Below, piece by piece: positions 1 to 8,016 of a stretch of 64,000 nt of DNA. The notes below the pieces were generated by a model. It saw only the letters and a list, made by a program, of their open reading frames with translations. It did no database searches and was not told the DNA's origin. Each line of letters starts with the position of its first letter. Positions within the stretch are counted from its first letter, which is position 1. Source of the stretch: Granulicella sp. L56 (GTDB lineage: Bacteria > Acidobacteriota > Terriglobia > Terriglobales > Acidobacteriaceae); the NCBI RefSeq assembly GCF_009765835.1, contig NZ_LMUS01000006.1, positions 2,549,369 through 2,613,368 on the forward strand, written 5' to 3'. The translations under genes and the position numbers were made by a program.

Positions 1-486
1 AGTGAGCCAAGTTTCGCTTCGCATCTTGTCTCCGGTATTTCAGTAGCGGGATTTTTTACGCTAGCGACTGGAACTCCTCTAACTCCATATGTGGCGGCCT
101 CCGTTGCCGAGGTCGAGCGAGGCACACATGGTTCGGTCCGTCCCGATCGCGTTCCCGGTACGTCGATTCGTACGGACGGAGGCCGTCTCGATCACTGGTT
201 CAATACCAATGCATTCTCTCCAACGTTTGCTCCGGGCCAACTCTACGGCACGGCGTCCCGCTTCTCAATTCCGGGCCCAGGTCTGCAAAACGTCGATCTT
301 TCAATTTCAAAGAGCGTTCTATTAGGCGAAACCAAGACCATGCTGTTACGTGCGAGCGCAAGTAACGCGCTGAATATCGTTCAGTACTCGGATGTTGACA
401 CACAGATCGGCTCTGGAACCTTTGGCTATGTTACCGGTGCGCAGCCTATGCGGCAGTTCACTTTTTTGGCGAAGTTCACCTTTTGA
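1..486 (+). CDS. TonB-dependent receptor-like outer-membrane protein, C-terminal end (partial)
   Basis: The frame is open from the first base, so only the last ~161 residues are visible and the true start lies outside the window. The segment reads like the final beta-strands of acidobacterial Oar-like TonB-dependent receptors: a stretch around IPGPGLQNVDLSISKS, then LLRASASNALN, then a closing strand RQFTFLAKFTF ending in phenylalanine. A C-terminal aromatic residue is the usual signal for Bam-dependent insertion in the outer membrane. These receptors import large substrates such as oligosaccharides or siderophores; the substrate cannot be told from this fragment. No plug domain is visible, so a truncated gene cannot be excluded. 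Confidence 0.6.
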   Translation, partial: SEPSFASHLVSGISVAGFFTLATGTPLTPYVAASVAEVERGTHGSVRPDRVPGTSIRTDGGRLDHWFNTNAFSPTFAPGQLYGTASRFSIPGPGLQNVDLSISKSVLLGETKTMLLRASASNALNIVQYSDVDTQIGSGTFGYVTGAQPMRQFTFLAKFTF

Positions 487-565
487 ATGAACGGGATTAT
501 CGATCTGCAACGCCGATGAAAATATTGCGATCAGTCAAGTCTGACGAGATCGTCCAGGCTGTAGC

Positions 566-612
566 TTCGAGAATTATTTGTAGTAGTGTTTCAGAATTAT
601 TTGTCGTATTCG
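566..612 (+). repeat. Degenerate IS-like terminal repeat
   Basis: Two tandem copies of a GAATTATTTG-type unit, about 24 bp apart, resemble the element ends at 8519-8566 and 9088-9132 (unit TTGCNANTTATTTGGCG). Just inside it, as at the 8.5 kb end, lies a minus-strand peptide ending LVIG-x-G-stop. This is probably a decayed end of the same element type; no transposase gene is visible. Confidence 0.4.
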
Positions 613-615
613 GCT

Positions 616-717
616 TTAGCCGGGGCCGATGACGAGGCAGTCGCGGACGGCTTCAACGACTGCCGTCGAGATGACATGAAGGTCATTCACGCTGAGAACT
701 CGCTCGATCTGCATCAT
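616..717 (-). CDS. Small 33-aa protein, unknown, linked to the IS-like end
   Basis: The reading starts at ATG-ATG with AAGGAG (positions 727-732, read on the minus strand) nine bases upstream, and encodes 33 residues including IERVLSVNDLH and AVVEAVRDCLVIGPG. A closely related peptide (IERVLDVNQLH ... VVEAARNSLVIGQG) is encoded on the minus strand next to the repeat at 8519, where it has no start codon. Conservation of the peptide beside the same repeat in two places suggests it belongs to, or hitch-hikes with, the mobile element. It is in frame with the decayed phosphatase upstream and could be its tail rather than a gene. Function unknown. Confidence 0.3.
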   Translation of the reverse strand: MMQIERVLSVNDLHVISTAVVEAVRDCLVIGPG

Positions 718-1428
718 CGTGATCGTCTCCTTTCTCGTAGCCGACAATGCTCGGCACTCAACACAAGGAAGGGTGATCGGACAATATTTCCATCCGCGAC
801 CCTCTGTGCGAAGCTCGATTCTCTCGGCATTGGCGATGGGCTGACTTCTTCTTCCCCAGAATCCCCGCATTTTCTCCTGATCGCTCAGACCCGACTCAGT
901 TAGGAGCGATCGGACAGCTTGAATGAATTGGCTGTGGCTGAAGACGCAGACCCGGGCCCCGGGTGGGTGTATGCGAGAAGTTGCAAAGCAGCATCTGCTC
1001 ATTTCAGCAACAAGGAGAAGCCTTCGGCTCCCTCTCCGTCGCAGTACGTGGGCCTCGTGCGAATATTGCTCTAGAAGACATCCGTTCGGCGCTCAGGGTG
1101 CCATCCAACGGTCCGGTTGTAGCTAGGTAAACTCTCGAATCGGCCAAATCTCGGCCGGCACCTTGGCAAAGCGTTCAATGGTTGGCGCGGCGGTTTGCCG
1201 GGTGCGGAGATAGGGCGAGGTCACAATCAAACCGGGCACCTCGGTCCATCTAGCAGCCACTTCTCTTGCCTGCTCCCATCCCAGTTCCGTCAACTCCAGG
1301 AGCGCAAGGTCATCGCATGGGCTACCAGCGTTTCCAGTGGTCTGTCCGTGTCGAATAAGTTTTCGAACGGCAGGGTTGTCTTCGACGATTAGGATATTCA
1401 ATTCTTCCCTAAAAGCGGTACTGGGCAA
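718..1428 (-). pseudogene. Histidine phosphatase (phosphoglycerate-mutase-like) pseudogene with fused receiver fragment
   Basis: Read from 1428 leftwards, about 20 residues resemble the start of a response-regulator receiver (ILIVEDNPAVRK). These run straight into the phosphatase catalytic start LIRHGQTTGNAG and the typical LTELGWEQAREVA and VTSPYLRTRQTA segments. A stop follows at 1123-1125. Homology then continues in other frames: CDGEGAEGFSLLLK is readable near 1020-1060 between stops, and VCVFSHSQFIQAVRS (second catalytic histidine region) plus PIANAERIEL are in the frame entered at 1002. At least two disruptions separate the parts, so no complete enzyme can be made. The family hydrolyses phosphoesters through a phosphohistidine. 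Confidence 0.65.
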
Positions 1429-1447
1429 GCCGGTCTTTACGACCGGC
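1429..1447. terminator. Hairpin between convergent reading ends, possible terminator
   Basis: A perfect 7-bp inverted repeat (GCCGGTC, 5-nt loop, GACCGGC) lies 28 bp past the stop of the large Ig-repeat gene transcribed leftwards. No T-run follows on that strand, so termination would have to be weak or factor-dependent. Confidence 0.25.
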
Positions 1448-1474
1448 TCGCCGCTAAGCGGATGGTAGCCGGTG

Positions 1475-3622
1475 TTACTGTTGACTCTGGGCCTGGCTGG
1501 AGCTTTCCAGCATCAGGAGGCCCATTCCGTTGCCATCGACTTCAATTGCCAGCACCCGGTTCGCATCGATCGGATAGTAGCCGAATGCCCCCGGCTGCTC
1601 GAAGCTGTTCGAGTTGAGCCCAGTCAGATGCAACAGACCGGTGGAGGTATCCTCCAGACCAGTAAGAGGCGTGCTGGCATACGTGTCAAAGGGCGTGGTG
1701 AGCCTCTGCAGGTTCGGATCCTGAGACGTATAGTCCGTATACCCGTTGAAGGTACCGTTGCTGATCGTAACTGGCCCCGCCGCGCCATAAGGCTGGATGT
1801 ATTGCTGCCCGTTCAGGAATCCCTGAACAGCCACCGCGTACGTCCCCTCGTAGTCAGAGAGGCCATTCTGCGCATAAGCAAGCCCGCTGGTCTGTTCTAG
1901 GTTGTCGGAGCCCATGATCATCGCATTGCCGTTTCCATCCAGGTACAGGACGAAGGACAAGGCAATGTTCGACAGATTGGAGGGAACGACATTTGTGATG
2001 ACGACGCGGCCGGAAGGACTGACCTGATAGGACGCATTACTGAAGCTGTTGCCGGTGTTATTGTCCAGATCGTTGAAGGCCAACATACCCGAGGCGGTTC
2101 CGTTCGATGCAAAGATGAACGCTCCTCCCATGATCAGGGGTCCATTCGTATCCTGGCCGATGCTGCCGTGGATATAAGTCTGGCCGGATACGCTCTGAGC
2201 ATTGAACGTTCCGGTTTTTGTTCCCTGAGCGAGCGCTGTTCCGCCCATGTCGGCGTTGAGTCCGTCTCCCACGCTTTCGATCAACTGAATCGTGCTGCCG
2301 TTGATGTATCCGCTGAATGCAATGCTGGGTACCTGTCCGGATGCAGACGGCGTGAGGGCGATAGTGACGCGGCCAAAGGAATCCGGAGCGCTGATGGAGC
2401 CGGAAGAGAAGCTCTGTCCCAGCAGGGTGGTCCCGCCTCCGTCATTCAGGTCGAAGACGCTGTTCGAGATTGAGAGCTGAGTGCCGGAGAAGTTAAGCAC
2501 GCCTCCGATTGCCAACTGATTATTATCATTGGTGTCGATCCCGTTTACGGAAAAGGCATAGCCGCCCGAGGGCGCCGCTGCCGAGGTCTGCAGATCGATG
2601 GACCCGGTCGCCGCTCCGAAAGAGTCGAACTCCGAGACCAGCAGCCTTGTGCCGGAGACGCGGCTGGCTCGCAGCGTTTCAACGCCGTTCACACCAATCT
2701 GGTTGTTTGCAGTCCCGAGAACAATCTGGATGTTCTCTCCAGTAGACGAAATGTTGCTGCTGGAAGGAACCAATGTGTCCGTTGACCCCAGGTTGGCATC
2801 GGAAAAGTCCTGCTCTCCGGCGCTGATTTCGCCCTTGGTGACGGTGAAAGCTCCGCTAAGGAAGTACGACTGATTATTGTCCTGCCCCGAAAGATGGAAC
2901 ACGTATGTCCCATCGGAGAGGATCGTGGGAGGCGCGGCGGTAATGGTAATTGTCGCTGAGGCGGACTTCGTGGTGTCGGTAACCGAGGTTGCGGTCACTG
3001 TGACCGTCGCCGGTGATGGAACCGCCGCCGGGGCAGTGTAGGTAGCAGGCGAATTGCTCGAAGTGCTGGTTGGGCTGATGCTACCGCACTGAGAGCTGCC
3101 ACAGGTCACGCTCCATGTGACGCCGGCGTTTTTGGAGTCATTCGTGACAACGGCGGTCAGACTCGTGTTGGTACTGACGACCATTGAAGATGGTAGCTGC
3201 GAGGCAAACGATACCGAAACGCCCGTGGACGCGGAGGTGACGGAAATAGTAGCTGAGACTGACTTGGTCGTGTCCGTGACGGAAGCCGCTTTAATGGTCA
3301 CTGTCGCGGGCGAAGGCACAGCCGAGGGAGCAGTATAGGTGGCGGTTGCACCGCTGCCTGTGGATGACGGGCTGATCGTACCGCATGAGGACCCTCCGCA
3401 GGTCACGCTCCACGTGAGGCCGTTGCCAGCGCTGTCATTGCTGACGATAGCGACAAGCCCGACGCTCGCGCCCGTATTCAACGAGGCTGGCGGAGGGTTG
3501 AGAAATGTCACGGAAATGGGTCCGTTTGGAGGGTTTGGGCCGGAACTGCCGCTTGAACATGCGACAACCATCAGGGCAACGGCAGAAGCCAATATGAGAC
3601 CGATAAATTTGCGGAGCGTCAT
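1475..3622 (-). CDS. Exported lipoprotein with tandem Ig-like repeats
   Basis: This 715-residue protein begins with a lipoprotein signal peptide (hydrophobic core then LMVVAC, Cys at about position 22), so it is probably anchored in a membrane facing the periplasm or surface. Two near-identical ~90-residue bacterial Ig-like modules follow (about 35-125 and 130-230), each with TWSVTCG, GSxCGxISP and PSPATVT motifs. After that comes a long Gly/Ser/Asn-rich beta-type region containing repeated 'DxNxxGPLIxGGAFxF' style units. No catalytic motif is seen; an adhesion or cell-surface structural role is inference. Its ATG overlaps the stop of the upstream 160-aa gene (ATGA, 3619-3622), so the two are probably translationally coupled. 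Confidence 0.75.
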   Translation of the reverse strand: MTLRKFIGLILASAVALMVVACSSGSSGPNPPNGPISVTFLNPPPASLNTGASVGLVAIVSNDSAGNGLTWSVTCGGSSCGTISPSSTGSGATATYTAPSAVPSPATVTIKAASVTDTTKSVSATISVTSASTGVSVSFASQLPSSMVVSTNTSLTAVVTNDSKNAGVTWSVTCGSSQCGSISPTSTSSNSPATYTAPAAVPSPATVTVTATSVTDTTKSASATITITAAPPTILSDGTYVFHLSGQDNNQSYFLSGAFTVTKGEISAGEQDFSDANLGSTDTLVPSSSNISSTGENIQIVLGTANNQIGVNGVETLRASRVSGTRLLVSEFDSFGAATGSIDLQTSAAAPSGGYAFSVNGIDTNDNNQLAIGGVLNFSGTQLSISNSVFDLNDGGGTTLLGQSFSSGSISAPDSFGRVTIALTPSASGQVPSIAFSGYINGSTIQLIESVGDGLNADMGGTALAQGTKTGTFNAQSVSGQTYIHGSIGQDTNGPLIMGGAFIFASNGTASGMLAFNDLDNNTGNSFSNASYQVSPSGRVVITNVVPSNLSNIALSFVLYLDGNGNAMIMGSDNLEQTSGLAYAQNGLSDYEGTYAVAVQGFLNGQQYIQPYGAAGPVTISNGTFNGYTDYTSQDPNLQRLTTPFDTYASTPLTGLEDTSTGLLHLTGLNSNSFEQPGAFGYYPIDANRVLAIEVDGNGMGLLMLESSSQAQSQQ

Positions 3623-4101
3623 CGCTTTCCTCCATCCTGCAAAGTCTGTGTATAGGCGCGCACCGTGGTGCGCGAGTGAACGAGAAAACCATGAGCATTT
3701 CGAATTGTGATCGGCTGGCCGTCCATAATGAGCTGTTTTGCGAACAAAACATTCTGCCCTTTCAGGTTCTGAAATCTTCCCTCTACCTGGATCGAGCGTC
3801 CTGGGAGGACCACCTGTTGCAGGGCTTGCGACTGGTAAGGCCCAAACAGAACCTCAACCGATCCTTGCGGCATCGCCATCACCGCGCAAAAGCCGCTTCG
3901 ACAGGTGGCGGACCCGGTAGTTTCGACTGCCAGGACGGTGCCGGTAACCGTAGTCGCAGGCATCTTTGAAGCCGTTGCATCCCAGCCGATATATCCGGGG
4001 GACGTCCTCTGGGATATATCGTTAGTTTGGGCTTGAACGCTGTCGCACGCTATCGCGCAGAGTAAGACTGCGAAAAGCGCCAGAATCAATATCTTTTTCA
4101 T
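3619..4101 (-). CDS. Secreted protein of unknown function (160 aa)
   Basis: An N-terminal signal peptide (KKILILALFAVLLCAIAC, then SVQAQ) implies export. The mature part has a short OB-like pattern: VTGTVLAVET, then GSVEVLFGPYQ, LPGRSIQVEGRFQNLKG and AKQLIMDGQPITIRN, with two cysteines (CRSGFC). I do not recognise an enzyme family; small secreted OB-type proteins with this pattern are common near surface lipoproteins in these bacteria. It is the middle gene of the leftward operon started by the DUF3300 gene, and its stop overlaps the start of the Ig-repeat lipoprotein. Confidence 0.65.
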   Translation of the reverse strand: MKKILILALFAVLLCAIACDSVQAQTNDISQRTSPGYIGWDATASKMPATTVTGTVLAVETTGSATCRSGFCAVMAMPQGSVEVLFGPYQSQALQQVVLPGRSIQVEGRFQNLKGQNVLFAKQLIMDGQPITIRNAHGFLVHSRTTVRAYTQTLQDGGKR

Positions 4102-4197
4102 CTCTCACTTCCTTTCGGCGGGTGCCGTATTCCTTTGGCTTTGTCTGAATTGTGGAGCGTTATGTGCCTTTGCTCTTCCTCTGCGAACCGGGTGCGT

Positions 4198-5844
4198 TTA
4201 CCGGCGGTGTCCTCCGCCTCCACCACCGCGGTGAGCCGACATATGCTGCGGATGGTGCTGTACGTTGTTGTGATGTTCCGCTCTGGACGCATGTGACTGC
4301 GCTCTTCGATCTTGCTGCCGAGGATGGAAATTGTCCTGGTGCTTATCGCGCTCGACTCCGCCGTTGCCGCCGACCATGCCGTGACTTCCATCCTGCTCTG
4401 GGCGTGCGGCCGGGTCGTTGGCGTGGTTGCTGGCCAATTCCTGGTGCTGTACGCTGCCGTTGCCGCCGATGAGTCCGTGATTGCCGTTATTGCCGCCGTT
4501 CGGCTGGCCTTTGGGATTGGCGCCGGAGGCGTCATGGTGAAAGTGGCCATTGGGTCCGTAGTAGCCGTTGGGGTGGTAGTCCCCGTTGGGGCCGTAGCGG
4601 GTATCGGCTCCGGGGCGATAACCATTCTGCGCAGCGCGGTTGTAGATAGTGGTGTGTCTATTAATGTAAGTGGTGTGGTTGTAGATAACAGTTCCACCAC
4701 CGCCCCAGTTCATATTCCATGCATGCCATCCAAAGCCTCCACCCCATCCCCCGCCGATCGCCACAGCTCCTACGGAAACTCCGCTTCCGAAGTAGAGACC
4801 TACTGAGGCGATGGGCATGGGCGCAGGAACATAAAGGGGAACGGTCAATTGCATTCCATAGACCACCGCAGGATCATACTGTGGCACGTAGACAACCTGC
4901 GGATTGGCGGGCTGGATCACGATTGTGGAAGGGCTTTGCTGTACGACGCTGATCTGTGAGTTAGATTGCAGAGTTCCGGCAGCCTGAGCCTTGGCTCGCA
5001 TGACTTGTACAGCCGCCATCACGTCGGCCTGCTGGTTGGTGAAAGCCTGGCCGAGGGAGGATGTCCAGGAGAGATTACGCGCCAGGTTTTCGAGCACAGA
5101 AGGAAATTGCGTGAGGGACTTTACGCTCGGCTCCCACGATTGCTCGTCGACTGCCTGGGAGAGTGCGGTTCCGGTGAGATTGCGGTTCTGCGCCAGCCAG
5201 TTGGTCGCTTCGGTGATCTGGTCAAGATCACTGGCGGCGGCGAAGACCTGCGCGACCAGCGCGTCAGGATAGAGAGCGATGGGCGCGACAAGAGCATTCA
5301 ACTGTTCTGAAGTAAGTAGCGCGGGCGCAGGGCTTGCTGGCGCAGCTGCGTTCTGGACCGCCGGAGCAGGAGCGGCAGATACGGTGACTGCCTCTTCGGG
5401 CTGGGGGCTCAGAATCGGCTGAGGGGAGACCGATGAGGATGGAGCCTGCTGCGGGTACAGCGGAGGATTGCGCTGCGCCTGCCATGGCGCGTGCCGGCCG
5501 TGCACTCCATAGGTGCCGGTCATATTGTCTCCGAACACCTGTCCATGAAAGTTGAAGACATTTCTGGTAACCGTGCTGAAGCGGATGTGATGGCCGTTGA
5601 CCTCTCCCTGAATCGGCCCTGCCTGGCTGATACCCTCGTAATAGCCGGTGAGCATGTTTCCATCCTGCGCGATCTGGGCGTGTACGACGTTCACCTGGCC
5701 GGAAGCGACGCCGGTGGAATAGATGGTCCAATTGCCTGAAACATTATCGGGCAGGTTCTGGCCGAGAGTCGGTCTGCACGGGACCAGTAGCAGCGCGACA
5801 GTCAGAGGCAATATTGCGGTAAGTTTTCTCATGACATTCTCCAA
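4198..5844 (-). CDS. DUF3300-domain exported protein
   Basis: The 548-residue product has an N-terminal signal peptide (LTAILPLTVALLLVPC) and a lipocalin-like or OB-like stretch to about residue 110. A Pro/Ala-rich linker follows, then the DUF3300 domain (about 180-340) with the characteristic LVAPIALYPDALVAQVF, QSWEPSVKSLTQFP and VVYVPQYDPAVVYG motifs. The tail is rich in Gly, His and Asn. DUF3300 proteins are widespread in Proteobacteria and Acidobacteriota, but I know of no proven activity. It is the promoter-proximal gene of a three-gene minus-strand operon. A strong sigma54-type promoter lies 43 bp upstream, and the divergently encoded sigma54 activator is the obvious regulator. Confidence 0.8.
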   Translation of the reverse strand: MENVMRKLTAILPLTVALLLVPCRPTLGQNLPDNVSGNWTIYSTGVASGQVNVVHAQIAQDGNMLTGYYEGISQAGPIQGEVNGHHIRFSTVTRNVFNFHGQVFGDNMTGTYGVHGRHAPWQAQRNPPLYPQQAPSSSVSPQPILSPQPEEAVTVSAAPAPAVQNAAAPASPAPALLTSEQLNALVAPIALYPDALVAQVFAAASDLDQITEATNWLAQNRNLTGTALSQAVDEQSWEPSVKSLTQFPSVLENLARNLSWTSSLGQAFTNQQADVMAAVQVMRAKAQAAGTLQSNSQISVVQQSPSTIVIQPANPQVVYVPQYDPAVVYGMQLTVPLYVPAPMPIASVGLYFGSGVSVGAVAIGGGWGGGFGWHAWNMNWGGGGTVIYNHTTYINRHTTIYNRAAQNGYRPGADTRYGPNGDYHPNGYYGPNGHFHHDASGANPKGQPNGGNNGNHGLIGGNGSVQHQELASNHANDPAARPEQDGSHGMVGGNGGVERDKHQDNFHPRQQDRRAQSHASRAEHHNNVQHHPQHMSAHRGGGGGGHRR

Positions 5845-5886
5845 TTCATTCGCGGCCGTTTCCCGGTCGCCGTTGCCTCATAGCAA

Positions 5887-5902
5887 TGCACCTGCCGTGC
5901 CA
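5887..5902 (-). promoter_or_regulatory. Sigma54 (-24/-12) promoter of the DUF3300 operon
   Basis: Read on the minus strand the site is TGGCACGGCAGGTGCA, matching the TGGCACG-N4-TTGCA consensus at all but one conserved base and keeping the exact GG-N10-GC spacing. The expected start of transcription is near 5876, giving a leader of about 30 bases before the ATG at 5844. The divergent neighbour encodes a sigma54-dependent activator, which supports the assignment. Confidence 0.65.
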
Positions 5903-5962
5903 AAGCTAAATCGCTGATTCTTATTGAGTTCTGGAAGTATGAGGCTCACGGTTCGCCGGGAA

Positions 5963-5980
5963 TTCACGAAGATTCGCAAA
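5963..5980. promoter_or_regulatory. Candidate upstream activator site
   Basis: TTCACGAAGATTCGCAAA contains the dyad CGAA-N2-TTCG. The same TTCACGAA-N2-TTCG-N-AAA pattern occurs at 7554-7571 upstream of the second sigma54 promoter. The site lies about 65-75 bp upstream of the -24 element at 5898-5902, a workable distance for a sigma54 activator. Binding is inferred, not shown. Confidence 0.4.
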
Positions 5981-6106
5981 GGGTCGCGTGCCAGAGGGCA
6001 AGCCGAAGGCGGATGGATTGAGGTAAAATCGCGCGAATATCGAGCGACTCTCGGGAAGTGAATGGCAAAAAGAGGTCCGGGGCGCTGCCTAAGGACGGAG
6101 TGCGCG

Positions 6107-7519
6107 ATGCCAACCGGCGCCGAGGAATACAAACACAAGGAAGCCACGCTGACGACCCGCGAACGCGAGTTCCACCAGATTGTGGACTCGGTGCCATTGC
6201 ACATCGTTCTTCTGGATCCGGATTTCCAGCAGTCCTATGGAAACACTGCGTCGCGATCGTATTTCGGGCTGAAGAACAGGCTGAGTCCTGAGAAGTTTGT
6301 GCAAACCACGACGCATCCCGAAGATTGTGAGAAATACCTAGCGTGGGCGGTCGAACGCAACCAGCAAAGAGATGGTGGCGAGATTGAGGTGCGCCTTCGC
6401 AGGCACGATGGAGAGTATCGCTGGTTTCTTCATCAGCTTTCGCCGATTGCGGACGACGAGGGCGCGATCGTGCGCTGGTGCCTGACCCGCGTGGACATTG
6501 ACGAACGAAAGAGGCAGGAAGACCGCGCCATGATGGAGACTCTGTCGCTGCGAGAGGAAATCGACAAGATTTCGATGTTTGAAGAGATCGTGGGAACTTC
6601 CGTGCCTCTCCAGGCGGTGCTGGCGCGGATTGCGAAGGTAGCCCCGACAGACTCGACGGTCTTGATTACCGGCGAAACGGGCACGGGCAAGGAGCTGATT
6701 GCGCGGGCCATCCATAAACGATCGCGTCGTTCGAAACGCGCCTTTGTGGCGGTCAATTGCGCGGCAGTGCCGAAAGACCTGATCGCTTCTGAACTTTTTG
6801 GACATGAGAAAGGAGCGTTTACCGGGGCGCTGCAGCGGCACATGGGCCGGTTTGAGCTTGCGGACGGCGGGACTATTTTTCTGGATGAGATTGGCGAGCT
6901 TCCGGCGGAGACGCAGGTGGCGCTGCTGCGGGTGCTCCAGGAGAGGGAGTTTACACGCGTGGGGGGCACGCAGTCCATTGCCGCGGATGTGCGGGTCATT
7001 GCGGCGACGCATCGCGATTTGCCGAAGGCCATTGAGGCGGGAAGTTTTCGCAGCGACCTCTATTACAGGATCCATGTTTTTCCCATCGCGGTTCCCTCGC
7101 TACGCGAGCGGAAAGAAGATCTGCGACTGCTCGTGCAATATTTTATTGATCGATTTTCAAACAAAATGGGAAAGACGTTTCGTCGCATCGACCCGAAGAG
7201 CCTGGACCGGCTCTCTTCCTATCCATGGCCTGGAAATATCAGAGAGCTGCAGAACGTTATTGAACGGTCGGTGATTGTGTGCGACGCGGACATTTTTTCT
7301 TTGGATGAAAGCTGGCTGATCCATGCTAGCACCATTCAGAAGCCGCTTTCGGTGGAGATGCTGAATCAGGAAAAGGAATTGATCGAGGCGGCGCTTGCGC
7401 AAAGCAGGGGCCGGGTTTCAGGCGCTTCAGGTGCCGCGGTGATGCTGAAGATGCCGCCCTCCACGCTGGATTCGAAGATTAGAGTCCTGAAAATCGACAA
7501 GAGAAGCTTCCAGTTGTAA
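6107..7519 (+). CDS. Sigma54-dependent transcriptional activator with PAS sensor
   Basis: A three-domain enhancer-binding protein. A PAS/PAC sensor covers roughly residues 20-130 (IVLLDPDFQQSYGN ... REYRW-type end). The AAA+ domain has Walker A GETGTGKE (about 188), the sigma54-contacting GAFTGA loop (about 236), Walker B TIFLDEIGELP, and the usual sensor regions. A Fis-type helix-turn-helix closes the protein. With GAFTGA present it should open sigma54 promoters using ATP. I chose the ATG at 6107 because GGAG sits six bases upstream; an in-frame ATG at 6062 is possible. There is no receiver domain, so the PAS domain probably senses the signal directly. Good sigma54 promoters lie on both sides, suggesting it controls the DUF3300 operon and the STAS/DUF6790 pair. 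Confidence 0.88.
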   Translation: MPTGAEEYKHKEATLTTREREFHQIVDSVPLHIVLLDPDFQQSYGNTASRSYFGLKNRLSPEKFVQTTTHPEDCEKYLAWAVERNQQRDGGEIEVRLRRHDGEYRWFLHQLSPIADDEGAIVRWCLTRVDIDERKRQEDRAMMETLSLREEIDKISMFEEIVGTSVPLQAVLARIAKVAPTDSTVLITGETGTGKELIARAIHKRSRRSKRAFVAVNCAAVPKDLIASELFGHEKGAFTGALQRHMGRFELADGGTIFLDEIGELPAETQVALLRVLQEREFTRVGGTQSIAADVRVIAATHRDLPKAIEAGSFRSDLYYRIHVFPIAVPSLRERKEDLRLLVQYFIDRFSNKMGKTFRRIDPKSLDRLSSYPWPGNIRELQNVIERSVIVCDADIFSLDESWLIHASTIQKPLSVEMLNQEKELIEAALAQSRGRVSGASGAAVMLKMPPSTLDSKIRVLKIDKRSFQL

Positions 7520-7553
7520 GGTTCATTTTCTGATGCGGCATTTCTCCATCGTT

Positions 7554-7588
7554 TTCACGAAAGTTCGGAAATCCACCGCGAAAGTTCT
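7554..7588. promoter_or_regulatory. Paired candidate activator sites upstream of a sigma54 promoter
   Basis: CGAAAGTTC occurs twice, at 7558-7566 and 7579-7587, 21 bp apart (two helical turns, same face). The first copy lies in TTCACGAAAGTTCGGAAA, which matches the site at 5963-5980. The pair ends about 45 bp before the -24 element. This spacing and repetition fit binding of an activator dimer pair. Confidence 0.45.
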
Positions 7589-7630
7589 TTGCCTTTCCCG
7601 CGCATCTCGTTCTTGGATCTGATCTTAGTT

Positions 7631-7648
7631 TTGGCCATGCTCTTGCAT
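7631..7648 (+). promoter_or_regulatory. Sigma54 (-24/-12) promoter of the STAS/DUF6790 operon
   Basis: TTGGCCATGCTCTTGCAT has GG at 7633-7634 and GC at 7645-7646 with exactly ten bases between, and TGGC/TTGCA agree with the sigma54 consensus. Transcription would start near 7658, about 25 bases before the ATG of the STAS-like gene. Confidence 0.6.
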
Positions 7649-7682
7649 TGTTCCTGCTGTGTGATTCATTGACAGGAGCAAT

Positions 7683-7985
7683 ATGTGGAGATTGGCAAAG
7701 GCGGACGGCGAAGGGCGGATCATTCTGATTCTTTCAGGCCGCATTGGTACGGAGCAACTGGCTGAGTTGCGACGAACTGTCGAAATGGAGGCAGCGCGGC
7801 AAGAAGTTGCGCTGGATATTGAAAACCTGCGGCTCGTAGACAGGGAAGTGGTCGCGTATCTTGCGCAGTGCGAAATGAGCGGCGTACGCATCCAGAACTG
7901 TCCGATGTATATCCGGGAGTGGATCGCCAGCAGCGGGAGAGAATCTTTACCAACTACCTGGGATGATACGTGCCGGGATCAGTGA
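7683..7985 (+). CDS. STAS-like (anti-sigma antagonist fold) small protein
   Basis: The 100-residue product follows the STAS pattern: IILILSGRIGTEQL (first strand and helix), VALDIENLRLVDREVVAYLAQCE (core strand plus switch helix) and an NCPMYIREWI end. This short group is common in soil bacteria as a stand-alone protein. The serine normally phosphorylated in SpoIIAA-type antagonists is replaced by the acidic/Val segment LVDREVV, so partner-switching by phosphorylation is doubtful. AGGAG precedes the ATG. It is followed after 31 bp by a membrane-protein gene and preceded by a sigma54 promoter. Confidence 0.65.
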   Translation: MWRLAKADGEGRIILILSGRIGTEQLAELRRTVEMEAARQEVALDIENLRLVDREVVAYLAQCEMSGVRIQNCPMYIREWIASSGRESLPTTWDDTCRDQ

Positions 7986-8016
7986 CGTATCCCTTTGAAA
8001 CGAAAATGGAGACATT

